Shown one piece after another: positions 17,402 to 25,268 of a stretch of DNA of 64,000 nucleotides. The notes below the pieces were generated by a model. The model was not told the origin of the DNA. It worked only from the letters and a program-made list of their open reading frames with translations, and did no database searches. Each line of letters starts with the position of its first letter. Position 1 is the first letter of the stretch. The stretch comes from Modestobacter caceresii (GTDB lineage Bacteria; Actinomycetota; Actinomycetes; Mycobacteriales; Geodermatophilaceae): contig NZ_JPMX01000075.1 in the NCBI RefSeq assembly GCF_000761485.1, positions 69,502 through 133,501 of the forward strand. Reading direction: 5' to 3'. Made by a program: the position numbers and the translations under genes.

Positions 17402-18616
17402 TCAGTCGCGCACCGACAGCGCCGGCTCGCCCTGCCCGCAGGTGGCGCACGTGCCCCGGCGCCGGAACGCGTAGCCGGTCACCGCCGCGGCCAGCGCCAG
17501 TCCCCAGGGGAGCGTCGGGAAGACCAGGACGAGAGCGGCGTCGCCCAGGTCGCCGGCCAGCAGCCGCTCCACCGCCATCGCCAGGAACGCCGGGCTGGCT
17601 GCCAGCAGGGCCACGGCGACCAGTCCGCCGGCCAGCACGGGGACCCGCACCGGCACCGGCCGGCCGTGCAGCCCGGGCACCCACCCCGGCCAGACCTCAC
17701 CCCACGGCCGGATGAGCCCCAGCGTGAGCACCGCTCCGCCGAGCGCGGCGAAGCCGAGGCCCAGCCCGAACAACCGCATCTGCGGCTCCAGCACCCCATC
17801 CGTGGGCATGCCGACCGGCCACGGGGTCAGCCAGGTCATCCGCAGCAGGGCGTACGGCAGCGGACCGGCCACGGCGATCCAGGTGGCCACGGTCCCCCAG
17901 CGCCGGGCCGCCTCGGGTCCGGTCCACGCGGCACCGGGGCGCCCGCAGACCGCGCACCGGCCGGTCGCCGACCGTCGCAGCAGCATGGCGGTGGTGCCCC
18001 AGATCGTGGCGCCGGCCAGCAGCAGCGCCAGGTGCAGGTGCGGCATCGCGTGCTCGGCGAAACCGGAGCCCAGCTCGCCGGCGAGGTCGGTCACCGTGCC
18101 CGGCCGCAGCAGCCCGGCGGCCATCCCGGCGGCGACCACCGCAGCCACCCCGATCAGCCACGGCCGGGTGCACCGGTCCCGCGCCGCCCCGACGGTGAAG
18201 ACCACCAGGAAGGTGGCCGGGCCGACGATCGCGGCCAGATAGCCCAGCAGCACCAGCGAGCCGAGGTCAGCGGCGAGCACGCCGAGGACCGCAGCCTGCA
18301 CCGCCATGGCGGCCACCAGCAGGGACGACCCGCCCCGCCGGCGGGTCAGCAGGGCGAGGAGCAGGCCGGCGCCGGAGAGCGCCAGCAGGGTCCACGCCGT
18401 GGACGTGCGATCGAGCAGGGAGAGCACGCCGTACCGCTCGTCGGCGTCCAGCCCGGGCCAGCTGCCCGGGTCCAGCAGCCAGCGCAGGGCCAGCAGTGCG
18501 TGCAGCACGCTCCACCCGACGCCGACGCCGACGCCGGCGGCCAGCAGCCGGCGGACGGTGGGCGTGCTGTGGCCGATAGCATGGGCTGGGGCGGCGGGTG
18601 CACGGTCGAGGGTCAC
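17402..18616 (-). CDS. Polytopic membrane protein with two CxxC motifs
   Basis: A 404-residue protein with about ten predicted helices. Two cytoplasmic cysteine pairs stand out, CAVCGRPG in the central loop and CATCGQGEP near the C-terminus, each resembling a zinc-ribbon knuckle; together they could bind one metal. I do not recognise the family. It resembles uncharacterised actinobacterial membrane proteins found next to LuxR-type two-component systems. GTG 18616 has CGGAGG six bases upstream, a good ribosome binding site. The sensor kinase starts 77 bases after its stop, so it may be the first gene of a three-gene unit with the kinase and regulator. Confidence 0.7.
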   Translation of the reverse strand: MTLDRAPAAPAHAIGHSTPTVRRLLAAGVGVGVGWSVLHALLALRWLLDPGSWPGLDADERYGVLSLLDRTSTAWTLLALSGAGLLLALLTRRRGGSSLLVAAMAVQAAVLGVLAADLGSLVLLGYLAAIVGPATFLVVFTVGAARDRCTRPWLIGVAAVVAAGMAAGLLRPGTVTDLAGELGSGFAEHAMPHLHLALLLAGATIWGTTAMLLRRSATGRCAVCGRPGAAWTGPEAARRWGTVATWIAVAGPLPYALLRMTWLTPWPVGMPTDGVLEPQMRLFGLGLGFAALGGAVLTLGLIRPWGEVWPGWVPGLHGRPVPVRVPVLAGGLVAVALLAASPAFLAMAVERLLAGDLGDAALVLVFPTLPWGLALAAAVTGYAFRRRGTCATCGQGEPALSVRD

Positions 18617-18692
18617 GGTGGACCTCCGGATCAGCGGCCCGGGTGGGTCCCGGGGTCGCCGTCCAGCGTCGTGAGCGCGCTCGACCACCGGC

Positions 18693-18728
18693 TCCCCCGC
18701 TCGGGGGACCCGCCTCCGCCGTGCGGGT
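18693..18728. terminator. Tandem hairpins after the NYN-domain gene
   Basis: Two adjacent stem-loops overlap by one base: TCCCCC-GCTC-GGGGGA (18693-18708) and ACCCGC-N9-GCGGGT (18708-18728). They lie just beyond the stop codon of the leftward NYN gene and ahead of the membrane-protein gene, and probably end the upstream transcript. Confidence 0.55.
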
Positions 18729-18731
18729 GGC

Positions 18732-19145
18732 TCAGCCCTCGGCCGGGTCGGCCGCTCGGTCGGCCGCGGCCAGCAGCCAGCCGGGCCCGGCGATCCGGGC
18801 GACGGCGGGGAGCCGGTCGCGCAGCCCGCGGTCGGCGGTGACCACCAGCAGGTCGTCGTCGCCGTCGGCGAGGTCGGCGGCGGTCGCGGCCAGCGCGTCG
18901 TCGCCGCTGCCGGCCGCCCGGACCACCCGTAGGCCGGCCGGGGCCGCGACGTCCCGGGCCTGTCCCTCGACCACCGCGACCAGTGCGGTCACCGGTACCG
19001 GCTCGCCGTCGGGCCCGGCCAGCTCCCGGCCGGGCAGCGCGGCGAGCTGCTCCAGCAGCCGGGCGGTGGCGCCGGCCCGGTCGCGCCACCAGCCGTCGGG
19101 CCGGGCGCCCACGGTGTTGGCGACGTCGACCAGCAGGGTCGTCAT
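18732..19145 (-). CDS. NYN/PIN-like nuclease-fold protein
   Basis: A 137-residue protein fitting the NYN (PIN-like) fold: the N-terminal strand MTTLLVDVANTVG with its first Asp and Asn, a central GSGDDALAATAADL and a late VVTADRGLRDRL, giving the acidic residues expected of a metal-dependent RNase pocket. Related actinobacterial proteins are usually annotated only as NYN domain or NTP-pyrophosphohydrolase-like, and activity is unproven. ATG 19145 overlaps the stop of the upstream 48-residue membrane protein (ATGA), so the two are coupled. Confidence 0.75.
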   Translation of the reverse strand: MTTLLVDVANTVGARPDGWWRDRAGATARLLEQLAALPGRELAGPDGEPVPVTALVAVVEGQARDVAAPAGLRVVRAAGSGDDALAATAADLADGDDDLLVVTADRGLRDRLPAVARIAGPGWLLAAADRAADPAEG

Positions 19146-19288
19146 CGTCGTCGGGACGCGCCGAGCACTGCGGTGGCGACGAAGAAGAGCAGGCCGACGA
19201 TGGCGAGCCAGAACAGGCCCTCGACGATGACGCCGACCACGGTCACGGCGACCCAGACGAGGAGCAGCAGGAGCAGGAGGCGGAGCAC
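19142..19288 (-). CDS. Small hydrophobic membrane protein (48 residues)
   Basis: This very short gene encodes two closely packed hydrophobic helices with a Glu-containing turn (VRLLLLLLLVWV-like start, then GVIVEGLFWLAIVGLLFF) and a basic tail SRRR. Proteins of this kind are common in actinobacteria and have no known function. GTG 19288 is the inferred start. The stop overlaps the NYN-gene start, which supports real translation. It is separated from the siderophore-reductase stop by 20 bases on the same strand. Confidence 0.6.
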   Translation of the reverse strand: MLRLLLLLLLVWVAVTVVGVIVEGLFWLAIVGLLFFVATAVLGASRRR

Positions 19289-19308
19289 GGGTCCGACCGT
19301 AGCGAGGG

Positions 19309-20310
19309 TCAGCCGCCCTCGGCTGCGCCCAGCCGCCAGTAGCCCATGAAGGCCACCGAGGTGCGCGGCACACCGAGGTCGCGGACCAGGCGGCGGCGGA
19401 GCTTCTTGACCATGCCCGCCTCCCCGGCCAGCCAGGCGTAACAGCCGTCGGCGCCGCCCTCGTCGGGCACCTCCCAGAGGACGCCGCCCGCCAGGTCGAC
19501 GTCCTCGAGCTCCTGGCCAGCGGTGCGGGCGGCAACGCCGAGCTCGCAGAGAGCGGCGTGCACCGCCGTGCCGAGCGCCTCGCCGGGCGCGCGACCCCCG
19601 CGGACGAGCCAGCGGACCTCCACCCCCGGCGGCACGGCGAGCGACAGCACGTCGCGGGCCTCGGGGACCTCGAGCACGGCGATGGCGCGCCGGCCGGCGG
19701 GCAGCGCCTCCACGATCGCGCTGATCGCCGGGACGGCGGTCTCGTCCCCGGCGAGGAACAGGGGGCCGTCGGCCGGTGGGGCCCACTCGACCCCCCAGGG
19801 CCGGCCGGACCCGGCCCGGCCGGGGCGGGGCCGGTCGGGGCCCAGCACGACGATCGGGTCGCCCGGTACGGCGGCGGCGGCCCAGCTGGCGGCCGGGCCG
19901 GAGTGGCCCTCTTCGACCCCGTGCAGCACGACGTCGACGTCCAGCTCGCCGAGCTCCGGGCGGGCGGCGCGCACGGTGTAGGTGCGCAGGTACGGGCGGC
20001 GCTCGTCCGGGAGCGCGCAGTAGTCCTGGTACCAGGTCGGGCCGTCGGTGAGCAGGTCGGTGACCGGGGCGCCGTCCCGGGAGAGCACCAGCTTGATCCG
20101 CTGGTCGTCGCCGGCCGCGCCGAAGCCGGTGAGCTCCGGGCCGCGGAGGGTGAGCCGCAGGAAGGTGGGGCTCAACCGCTGGACGCGCCCCACGGTGGCG
20201 CTGAAGAAGCGGTAGCTCGGTGCGGCGACCGGCTGCGGGACCGCCGGTTGCGGCTCGGTGAGGTTCTCGAGAACCGCCGTTCCGGCACGTCCGGTCACCG
20301 CCGTGGTCAT
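19309..20310 (-). CDS. Siderophore-interacting protein (NADPH-dependent ferric-siderophore reductase)
   Basis: A 333-residue flavin reductase of the SIP/ViuB family that releases iron from imported siderophores by reduction. The FAD-binding domain shows RTYTVRAARPE (RxYT motif), followed by GDPIVVLGPDRP and the NAD(P) domain FLAGDETAVPAISAIVEALP. The closing pattern CYAWLAGEAGMVKKLRR and the C-terminal FMGYWRLG are diagnostic. ATG 20310 is the start. An IdeR/DtxR-type iron box (20358-20375) lies 48 bases upstream, so expression should rise under iron limitation. No transport genes accompany it. Confidence 0.95.
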   Translation of the reverse strand: MTTAVTGRAGTAVLENLTEPQPAVPQPVAAPSYRFFSATVGRVQRLSPTFLRLTLRGPELTGFGAAGDDQRIKLVLSRDGAPVTDLLTDGPTWYQDYCALPDERRPYLRTYTVRAARPELGELDVDVVLHGVEEGHSGPAASWAAAAVPGDPIVVLGPDRPRPGRAGSGRPWGVEWAPPADGPLFLAGDETAVPAISAIVEALPAGRRAIAVLEVPEARDVLSLAVPPGVEVRWLVRGGRAPGEALGTAVHAALCELGVAARTAGQELEDVDLAGGVLWEVPDEGGADGCYAWLAGEAGMVKKLRRRLVRDLGVPRTSVAFMGYWRLGAAEGG

Positions 20311-20357
20311 CGCTGCTCCCGCGCTCGTCGTGACCGGCTCGTGCGCAACCGGACGAT

Positions 20358-20375
20358 GGTGAGGCTAGCCTAACC
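20358..20375 (-). promoter_or_regulatory. Iron box (IdeR/DmdR1 type) for the siderophore reductase
   Basis: On the minus strand the site reads GGTTAGGCTAGCCTCACC, an 18-bp near-perfect dyad matching the TTAGGnnnnCCTAA core of DtxR/IdeR operators. It sits in the promoter region of the siderophore-interacting protein gene. Confidence 0.85.
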
Positions 20376-20422
20376 AGGGCATCGAGGGAACGCCCGAAGC
20401 GAGAAGAACTGCGCGCGGCGAC

Positions 20423-20872
20423 TCACCGAGCGCCCGGCTCGCGCCCCAGCGCGGCACAGATGGCGTCCGTGACCACCTCGGGGTCTTCGTGCTCCCAGAA
20501 GCGCAGCACCCGCCAACCCAGCTCGGTCAGCACCGCGTCGGTGCGCCGGTCGCGGGCGACGTTGGCGGTCAGCTTTGCGTCCCACCACTCGGCGTTCGTC
20601 GTCGGCCAGTGGCCGCAGGTCGGGCAGGCATGCCAGAAACAGCCATCGATGAAGACGACGAGGCGACGGCCCTTCCACACCAGGTCGCCACGGGCCCGGG
20701 TCGCGGCACAGGGCCGGACGTCGACCGGGTAGCGGACCCCGCGGGCGTGCAGCCGCCGGCGGACGGCGAGCTCCGGCGCGGTGTCCCGCCTCCCCTGCCG
20801 GTGGAACCTCGCTCGCACCGGAGCCGACGGGGGCTCCGGGGCGCGCCGGAGGTCGACCGCCGCCGTCCTCAC
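20423..20872 (-). CDS. vsr: Vsr-type (very short patch repair) DNA mismatch endonuclease
   Basis: A 149-residue member of the Vsr family, which nicks DNA beside T:G mismatches left by deamination of 5-methylcytosine. Family landmarks are RRDTAPELAVRRRLHARGVRY, the catalytic Asp in RARGDLVWKG, FIDGCFWHACPTC with zinc or catalytic residues, and LGWRVLRFWEHE near the end. The start is taken as GTG 20872, which overlaps the stop of the upstream nuclease-helicase (GTGA). GTG 20818 would also retain the domain. No cytosine methyltransferase is adjacent, which is unusual for a classical Vsr. The coupling to a RecB-like nuclease-helicase suggests a shared repair or defence role. Confidence 0.9.
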   Translation of the reverse strand: MRTAAVDLRRAPEPPSAPVRARFHRQGRRDTAPELAVRRRLHARGVRYPVDVRPCAATRARGDLVWKGRRLVVFIDGCFWHACPTCGHWPTTNAEWWDAKLTANVARDRRTDAVLTELGWRVLRFWEHEDPEVVTDAICAALGREPGAR

Positions 20873-23800
20873 ACCTGGGCGACGGCCGGGGCCGGCGGCG
20901 CGGGCCGGGCCGCCGCGGTGGCGATCTCCACCAGGCGGCACAGGCCGTTGACCAGCCGCAGCTGCTCCGGGGTCTGCACCGGCGAGGTGAGCAGCGCCGG
21001 GCTGCCCACGAGGTAGGCGACGGTCTTCGCCCGGGACAGCGCGACGTTCAGCCGGTGCCGGTCGAGCAGGAAGTCCAGCCGCCGGGGCACGTGGGCACCG
21101 CTGGAGGCGGCCAGGGAGAAGACCGCCACCGCCGCCTCCCGGCCCTGGAACTTGTCCACCGTGCCGACCTCCACCCCACCCAGCCCGACTGCGGCGAGCG
21201 CGCTGCGCACCTGGTTGACCTGCGCGTTGTACGGGGTGACGACCAGGACGTCGGCCGGCCCCATCACCCGCTCGACCCCGCCGGTCCGCCAGCTCCGGCC
21301 GATCAGCCCGGCGACGAGCTCGGCGACGACGGCCGCCTCCTCCGGCGAGGCGGAGCCGTTGCCCTCGTGCACCACCGGCACCCAGCCGATCCCGGCCGGC
21401 GCCGCCCACCGGGCCGGGGCGTCGAGCTCGTTGCCGGCCGTGACCGGCGCGGGCTGCAGTTCCCCGCCGTAGGACAGCCCGGAGACCACCCGGCACAGCG
21501 CAGGCGCCATCCGCCAGCTGCGGTCCAGGAACACCCCCCGGTCGGCGGGCAGCACCTCCTCCTCGCCCAGCACGTGCTGCAGTGCGGAGACGTCCGCGCC
21601 GTCGGGGTGGATCCCCCGACCCGGCTGGCGGAGCTGCTGGGGGTCGCCGAGCAGCACCAGGCTGGCCGCGGCCCTGCTCACCGCCAGGGTGTTGGCCAGG
21701 GACAGCTGCCCGGCTTCGTCGACCACCAGCACGTCCAGCCGACCGGCCAGCTCCGGCCGGGCGAACAGCCACGAGGTGCCGGCCACCAGGTCGACGTCGC
21801 CGCCGTCGAGTGCGTCGACGACCTGCCCGTTGGAGCCGACGCACTGGACGTCGGCGTCGCCGCACCGCTGCAGCTCGTCGGCCTTCTGCAGCGCCCGGAC
21901 CGGCACCCCGGCCTCGCGGGCGGCCGCCATCACCGCGTCGAGCAGGTTGCCGATCACCTTGTGGCTGGAGGCGGTCACCCCCACCCGCTTGCCGGCGCGG
22001 ACCAGGTCGATGACCGCGCGGGCCCCGGTGTACGTCTTGCCGGCTCCCGGCGGGCCCTGGACCGCGAGCACCCCGCCGTCGAGCAGCCCGGCCAGCCGGC
22101 GCACCGCGGCCGCCGACTCCTCCCCCGGCTCGCGCTGCGGCGCCTCGGCGAGCAGCCGCGGCGGTCGGCGCAGCAACAGGTCGCGGGCCGACCGCGCAGG
22201 GCCCGGGGCGTCGATGCCGCTGACCGCGACCTGCTCACCGAGGTCGGTGAGCGCGGCCCGGAACAGCTTGTCGCTCGGTGGCGAGGTGGGCAGCAGCCCG
22301 GTCGGGTGCTCGAGCGTGGCGGCGGCGCCGCGCGCCAGCACCACCCAGCCGGCGGTCGGGTCGATGTCGACGACCGAGCTGGTGAGCCGCTTCCCGTCCG
22401 CGTCGGGCAACAGGTGCTCGTACCGGTTGCCGGCCGACACCTTGGTCTCCTGCGGCGGAAAGCGGTAGCGCCAGTGCTGCGACCGCTGGGCCGCACCGAC
22501 CAGCTCGGGCGCCTCCAGCGGGCCCAGCGCCGGGGTCTCCCGCTCCAGGTCGTCGGCCGCCAGGTCGCGCAGCCGGAAGTACTCCCACCAGGCCGATCGG
22601 GCCTCCCGGGCGTGCCACCCCAGCTGCTGGGCCAGCAGCCAGGTGGCCTCCTGCTCCGGGGTCCGGTCGGTGTCGGGCAGCCCGGCGGTCAGCCGGAGCT
22701 CCAGCTCCTCGCGCAGCTCCTGCGCCGCGGCGTTCTCGGCAGAGCCGTCCGGGTCGCCGTCCTCCGGCCGGCCCAGCCGCGCGCCCGAGGCGAGCAGCTC
22801 GGTGCGCCGGGCCTCCAGCCAGTCGCGCAGCTCCCGGGTGGAGACGCAGTCGTCGCGGTTGTAGGCCTCGATCTGGTCGAGCAGCGCCTGGTCGCGGGTG
22901 GCGAGCCAGCGCTCGAAGGCGACGATGCTCTCCCCGGCGTCCGACACGTCCGCGCCGTGCGCGCGGGTGTGCCCGCGGTAGTAGTCCTCCACCTGCTTGA
23001 TCGAGTACGACTCCTTGCTCAGCCGCAGTCCCTGGCGCACCACGGCGTAGAGGTCGACGAGGACGTCGCCCCGCAGCAGCCGGTCGACCTCGACCTCCCG
23101 CGTCTGCAGCCGGGCCGACAGCGTCTTGAGCCGGGTCGGCTCGTAGGGCGCGTAGTGGAAGACGTGCATCGCCGGGTCGGCGGCGTGGGCCGCGGTCAGG
23201 TGGTCGACCAGCGCCTCGAACGCGAGCCGCTCGGCAGCGGACTGGTCGTCAGCGGCCGGGTCGCAGCCCCAGAAGGCGGTGAACTCCCCGGCGGTGTCCA
23301 GGACGCCCCACAGGTACTCCAGCCCGGCATCGCCGGCGAAGGGGTCGCCCTCGATGTCGAAGAACAGGTCGCCGGCGCTCGGCGGCGGCAGCAGCTCGAA
23401 GCCCCGCCCCGGCTCGCGCGGCAGGAACTCGTAGCTCGGCAGCCCGGACTCGCGCTCGGCCACCTGCAGCCGGGCCTGCTGGGTGAGCCGCTCCCGCGAG
23501 CTGCGGCCGATGGCGTCGGGCAACTCGTCGGGGGCGCGGGTGGCCAGCGCGGTGACGGTCGGGACACCGGCCTCGACCAGCGCGGTCGCGTGGTCGCGGC
23601 GCATGAAGGCCACGAGGGACAGCGAGTCCTCCTCGCGCCAGCGCGCCGTGCAGGTGTCCCGCCAGGGGCAGACGCCGCAGTGCGCGTTCGGGTACGGCGG
23701 CGCCAGCTCCCCGTCGGCGAGCCCGGAGAGGAACCGGGTGCGGGCGGCCCTGGTGTACGCCTCCGCGTCGGAGTACCGGAAGACCAGTTCCTGCTGGTCG

Positions 23801-24330
23801 CCGGTGACCACGGTGAGCAGCTCGGGCGGCACGCCCTGCAGCCCGGCCAGGAGGTCGCCGTACAGCGCCATCTGCAGCAGGGCCGGGACCTTGATCCGGC
23901 GGGCCAGCTTGGTGTCGGCGACGTCGTAGGCCCAGGCCCCCAGGTCGCTGACCCGATCGGTGCGCTTGAGCAGGAAGTCGGCGTGCCCGCGCCAGGTGCC
24001 GTCGAAGAAGGTGGCCTGGTAGACGACGTCCGCGCCGGCGCGCATCGCGGCGAGCGTCTCGTCCTGAGCGCGACGCAGCCCGGCGGCGTCCTTGCCCGAC
24101 GGACCGGTGACCTCCACGACGGACAGGCCCCGGTCGCCCAGCCGCTGCACGTGCCGCTCCTCGTGCGCCATGCCGTGGGCGGCGACCAGCTCGGTCATCG
24201 GATCGACCGCCGGCGGGCGGCTGCGGGAGCCGCGGGCGACCTCGAGGGAGAGCCGAGTGAGGTGCTCGCACTCGATGAAGCCGGTCAGGTCACTGGCACT
24301 GACCACCAGCGCGCCGTCGGACTCGTACAC
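20869..24330 (-). CDS. TM0106-type RecB/Cas4-like nuclease fused to RNase H-like and SF1 helicase domains
   Basis: An 1153-residue multidomain protein. Residues 1-230 form a RecB/Cas4-like nuclease with iron-sulphur cysteines (Cys21 in FIECEHL and the cluster CGVCPWRDTC at about 215) and the motifs GHADFLL and DTKLA. Residues about 320-500 form an RNase H-like exonuclease (FFDIEGDPFAG, YNRDDCVST). The C-terminal part is an SF1 UPF1-type helicase: GPPGAGKTYT (about 762), LVVDEAGQLS (about 872), LLGDPQQL, VGTVDKFQG and LNVALSRAK. Such proteins likely process DNA or RNA ends; the biological role is unproven. GTG 24330 is the start. The stop overlaps vsr by four bases. The ring of nuclease, exonuclease, helicase and Vsr is compatible with repair or anti-phage function. 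Confidence 0.93.
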   Translation of the reverse strand: MYESDGALVVSASDLTGFIECEHLTRLSLEVARGSRSRPPAVDPMTELVAAHGMAHEERHVQRLGDRGLSVVEVTGPSGKDAAGLRRAQDETLAAMRAGADVVYQATFFDGTWRGHADFLLKRTDRVSDLGAWAYDVADTKLARRIKVPALLQMALYGDLLAGLQGVPPELLTVVTGDQQELVFRYSDAEAYTRAARTRFLSGLADGELAPPYPNAHCGVCPWRDTCTARWREEDSLSLVAFMRRDHATALVEAGVPTVTALATRAPDELPDAIGRSSRERLTQQARLQVAERESGLPSYEFLPREPGRGFELLPPPSAGDLFFDIEGDPFAGDAGLEYLWGVLDTAGEFTAFWGCDPAADDQSAAERLAFEALVDHLTAAHAADPAMHVFHYAPYEPTRLKTLSARLQTREVEVDRLLRGDVLVDLYAVVRQGLRLSKESYSIKQVEDYYRGHTRAHGADVSDAGESIVAFERWLATRDQALLDQIEAYNRDDCVSTRELRDWLEARRTELLASGARLGRPEDGDPDGSAENAAAQELREELELRLTAGLPDTDRTPEQEATWLLAQQLGWHAREARSAWWEYFRLRDLAADDLERETPALGPLEAPELVGAAQRSQHWRYRFPPQETKVSAGNRYEHLLPDADGKRLTSSVVDIDPTAGWVVLARGAAATLEHPTGLLPTSPPSDKLFRAALTDLGEQVAVSGIDAPGPARSARDLLLRRPPRLLAEAPQREPGEESAAAVRRLAGLLDGGVLAVQGPPGAGKTYTGARAVIDLVRAGKRVGVTASSHKVIGNLLDAVMAAAREAGVPVRALQKADELQRCGDADVQCVGSNGQVVDALDGGDVDLVAGTSWLFARPELAGRLDVLVVDEAGQLSLANTLAVSRAAASLVLLGDPQQLRQPGRGIHPDGADVSALQHVLGEEEVLPADRGVFLDRSWRMAPALCRVVSGLSYGGELQPAPVTAGNELDAPARWAAPAGIGWVPVVHEGNGSASPEEAAVVAELVAGLIGRSWRTGGVERVMGPADVLVVTPYNAQVNQVRSALAAVGLGGVEVGTVDKFQGREAAVAVFSLAASSGAHVPRRLDFLLDRHRLNVALSRAKTVAYLVGSPALLTSPVQTPEQLRLVNGLCRLVEIATAAARPAPPAPAVAQV

Positions 24331-24394
24331 CGTTGCCCCCGTCCCCTCCCCCTGGTGGAGGAGCTGCAGCGACCGTACGGCGGGGGTACGACAC

Positions 24395-24412
24395 GTCGGC
24401 GGAGGCGCCGAC
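24395..24412 (-). terminator. Hairpin after the PHA operon
   Basis: GTCGGCG-GAGG-CGCCGAC forms a perfect 7-bp stem with a four-base loop, 23 bases beyond the phaZ stop codon on the minus strand and ahead of the nuclease-helicase start. Confidence 0.5.
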
Positions 24413-24434
24413 CGCTCCCGTCGGACAGCTCCGG

Positions 24435-25268
24435 TCAGCTGAGGAAGCGTTCCACCACCGGCGCCAGCTCCGGCGCCTCGGTGACCAGGGCGAGGTGACC
24501 GCCGCGGTAGAGGTGCAGCTCCGAGTCAGGGATCAGCCGGGCCATCACGCGAGGGTTCACCGCGGGGATGATCGGGTCGTCGTCGCCGGCGATCACCAGG
24601 GTGGGCTGCTTGATCATGCGGAGCAGCGGAAGGCTCGACCAGCCGGCGCCGGCCGCCAGCTGGTAGTAGTAGCCGCGCTGCGGGCCCAGCCGCGACTCGG
24701 CGTGCAGCACCTCCGCCGCGCGCTCGGGGTGCTGGCGCATCGTGCCGCCGTAGATCTCCCCTGCGATCGTCCGGGCGTAATCGGGGTCGCGGTGCCGCCG
24801 TGGGGTGAGCATCTTGGACAGCACCCGCGGGTGCGCCGGCACCATGAGCGACCCCGTCCCGGTCGCGGCCAGCACCAGCCGCCGACACCGCCGCCGGTGC
24901 TGCACGGCGAACTGCTGTGCCAGACCGCCGCCCCAGGAGAAGCCGAGGACGTCGACGGCCTCCCGGTGGCCCAGCTTGCTGAGCAGCCCCGCGACGACCG
25001 GCGCGAACGTGACCATCGTGTAGGGCATGACCGGCCTCGGGGACCCGCCCACACCCGGGACGTCGAACCGGATCACCTCACGCCGGGGATCGAGCGCATC
25101 GACGAAGGGCTGCAACACCTCCAGGCTCGCGCCGATGCCGTTGAGCAACAGCAACGGCGGCAGCGTGCCGTCGCCGGGGTGGACCGAGACGCGCAGCGTC
25201 CGGCCCCCGACGGTGACCGTCCGCAGCGGGGGGTCGCCGTCCCGGCGGGTGCCCCTCCCGACGCTCAT
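24435..25268 (-). CDS. phaZ: Intracellular poly(3-hydroxyalkanoate) depolymerase, α/β hydrolase
   Basis: A 277-residue α/β hydrolase that probably mobilises stored PHA. The nucleophile elbow is GFSWGGGLAQ (Ser at about 118), with a late Asp in VIAGDDDPIIP and a His in LYRGGHLALV. The phrase LLLLNGIGASLEVLQPF and the overall length match pseudomonad-type PhaZ rather than a generic hydrolase. ATG 25268 overlaps the phaC stop by four bases, so polymerase and depolymerase are coupled, which supports the functional call. It is the last gene of the leftward operon. Confidence 0.87.
   Translation of the reverse strand: MSVGRGTRRDGDPPLRTVTVGGRTLRVSVHPGDGTLPPLLLLNGIGASLEVLQPFVDALDPRREVIRFDVPGVGGSPRPVMPYTMVTFAPVVAGLLSKLGHREAVDVLGFSWGGGLAQQFAVQHRRRCRRLVLAATGTGSLMVPAHPRVLSKMLTPRRHRDPDYARTIAGEIYGGTMRQHPERAAEVLHAESRLGPQRGYYYQLAAGAGWSSLPLLRMIKQPTLVIAGDDDPIIPAVNPRVMARLIPDSELHLYRGGHLALVTEAPELAPVVERFLS

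Noticed and set aside
21055-24498. Long plus-strand open frame opposite the nuclease-helicase gene
   Set aside because: The minus-strand product has nuclease and helicase motifs in order; the plus-strand translation has no domain and unlikely composition.
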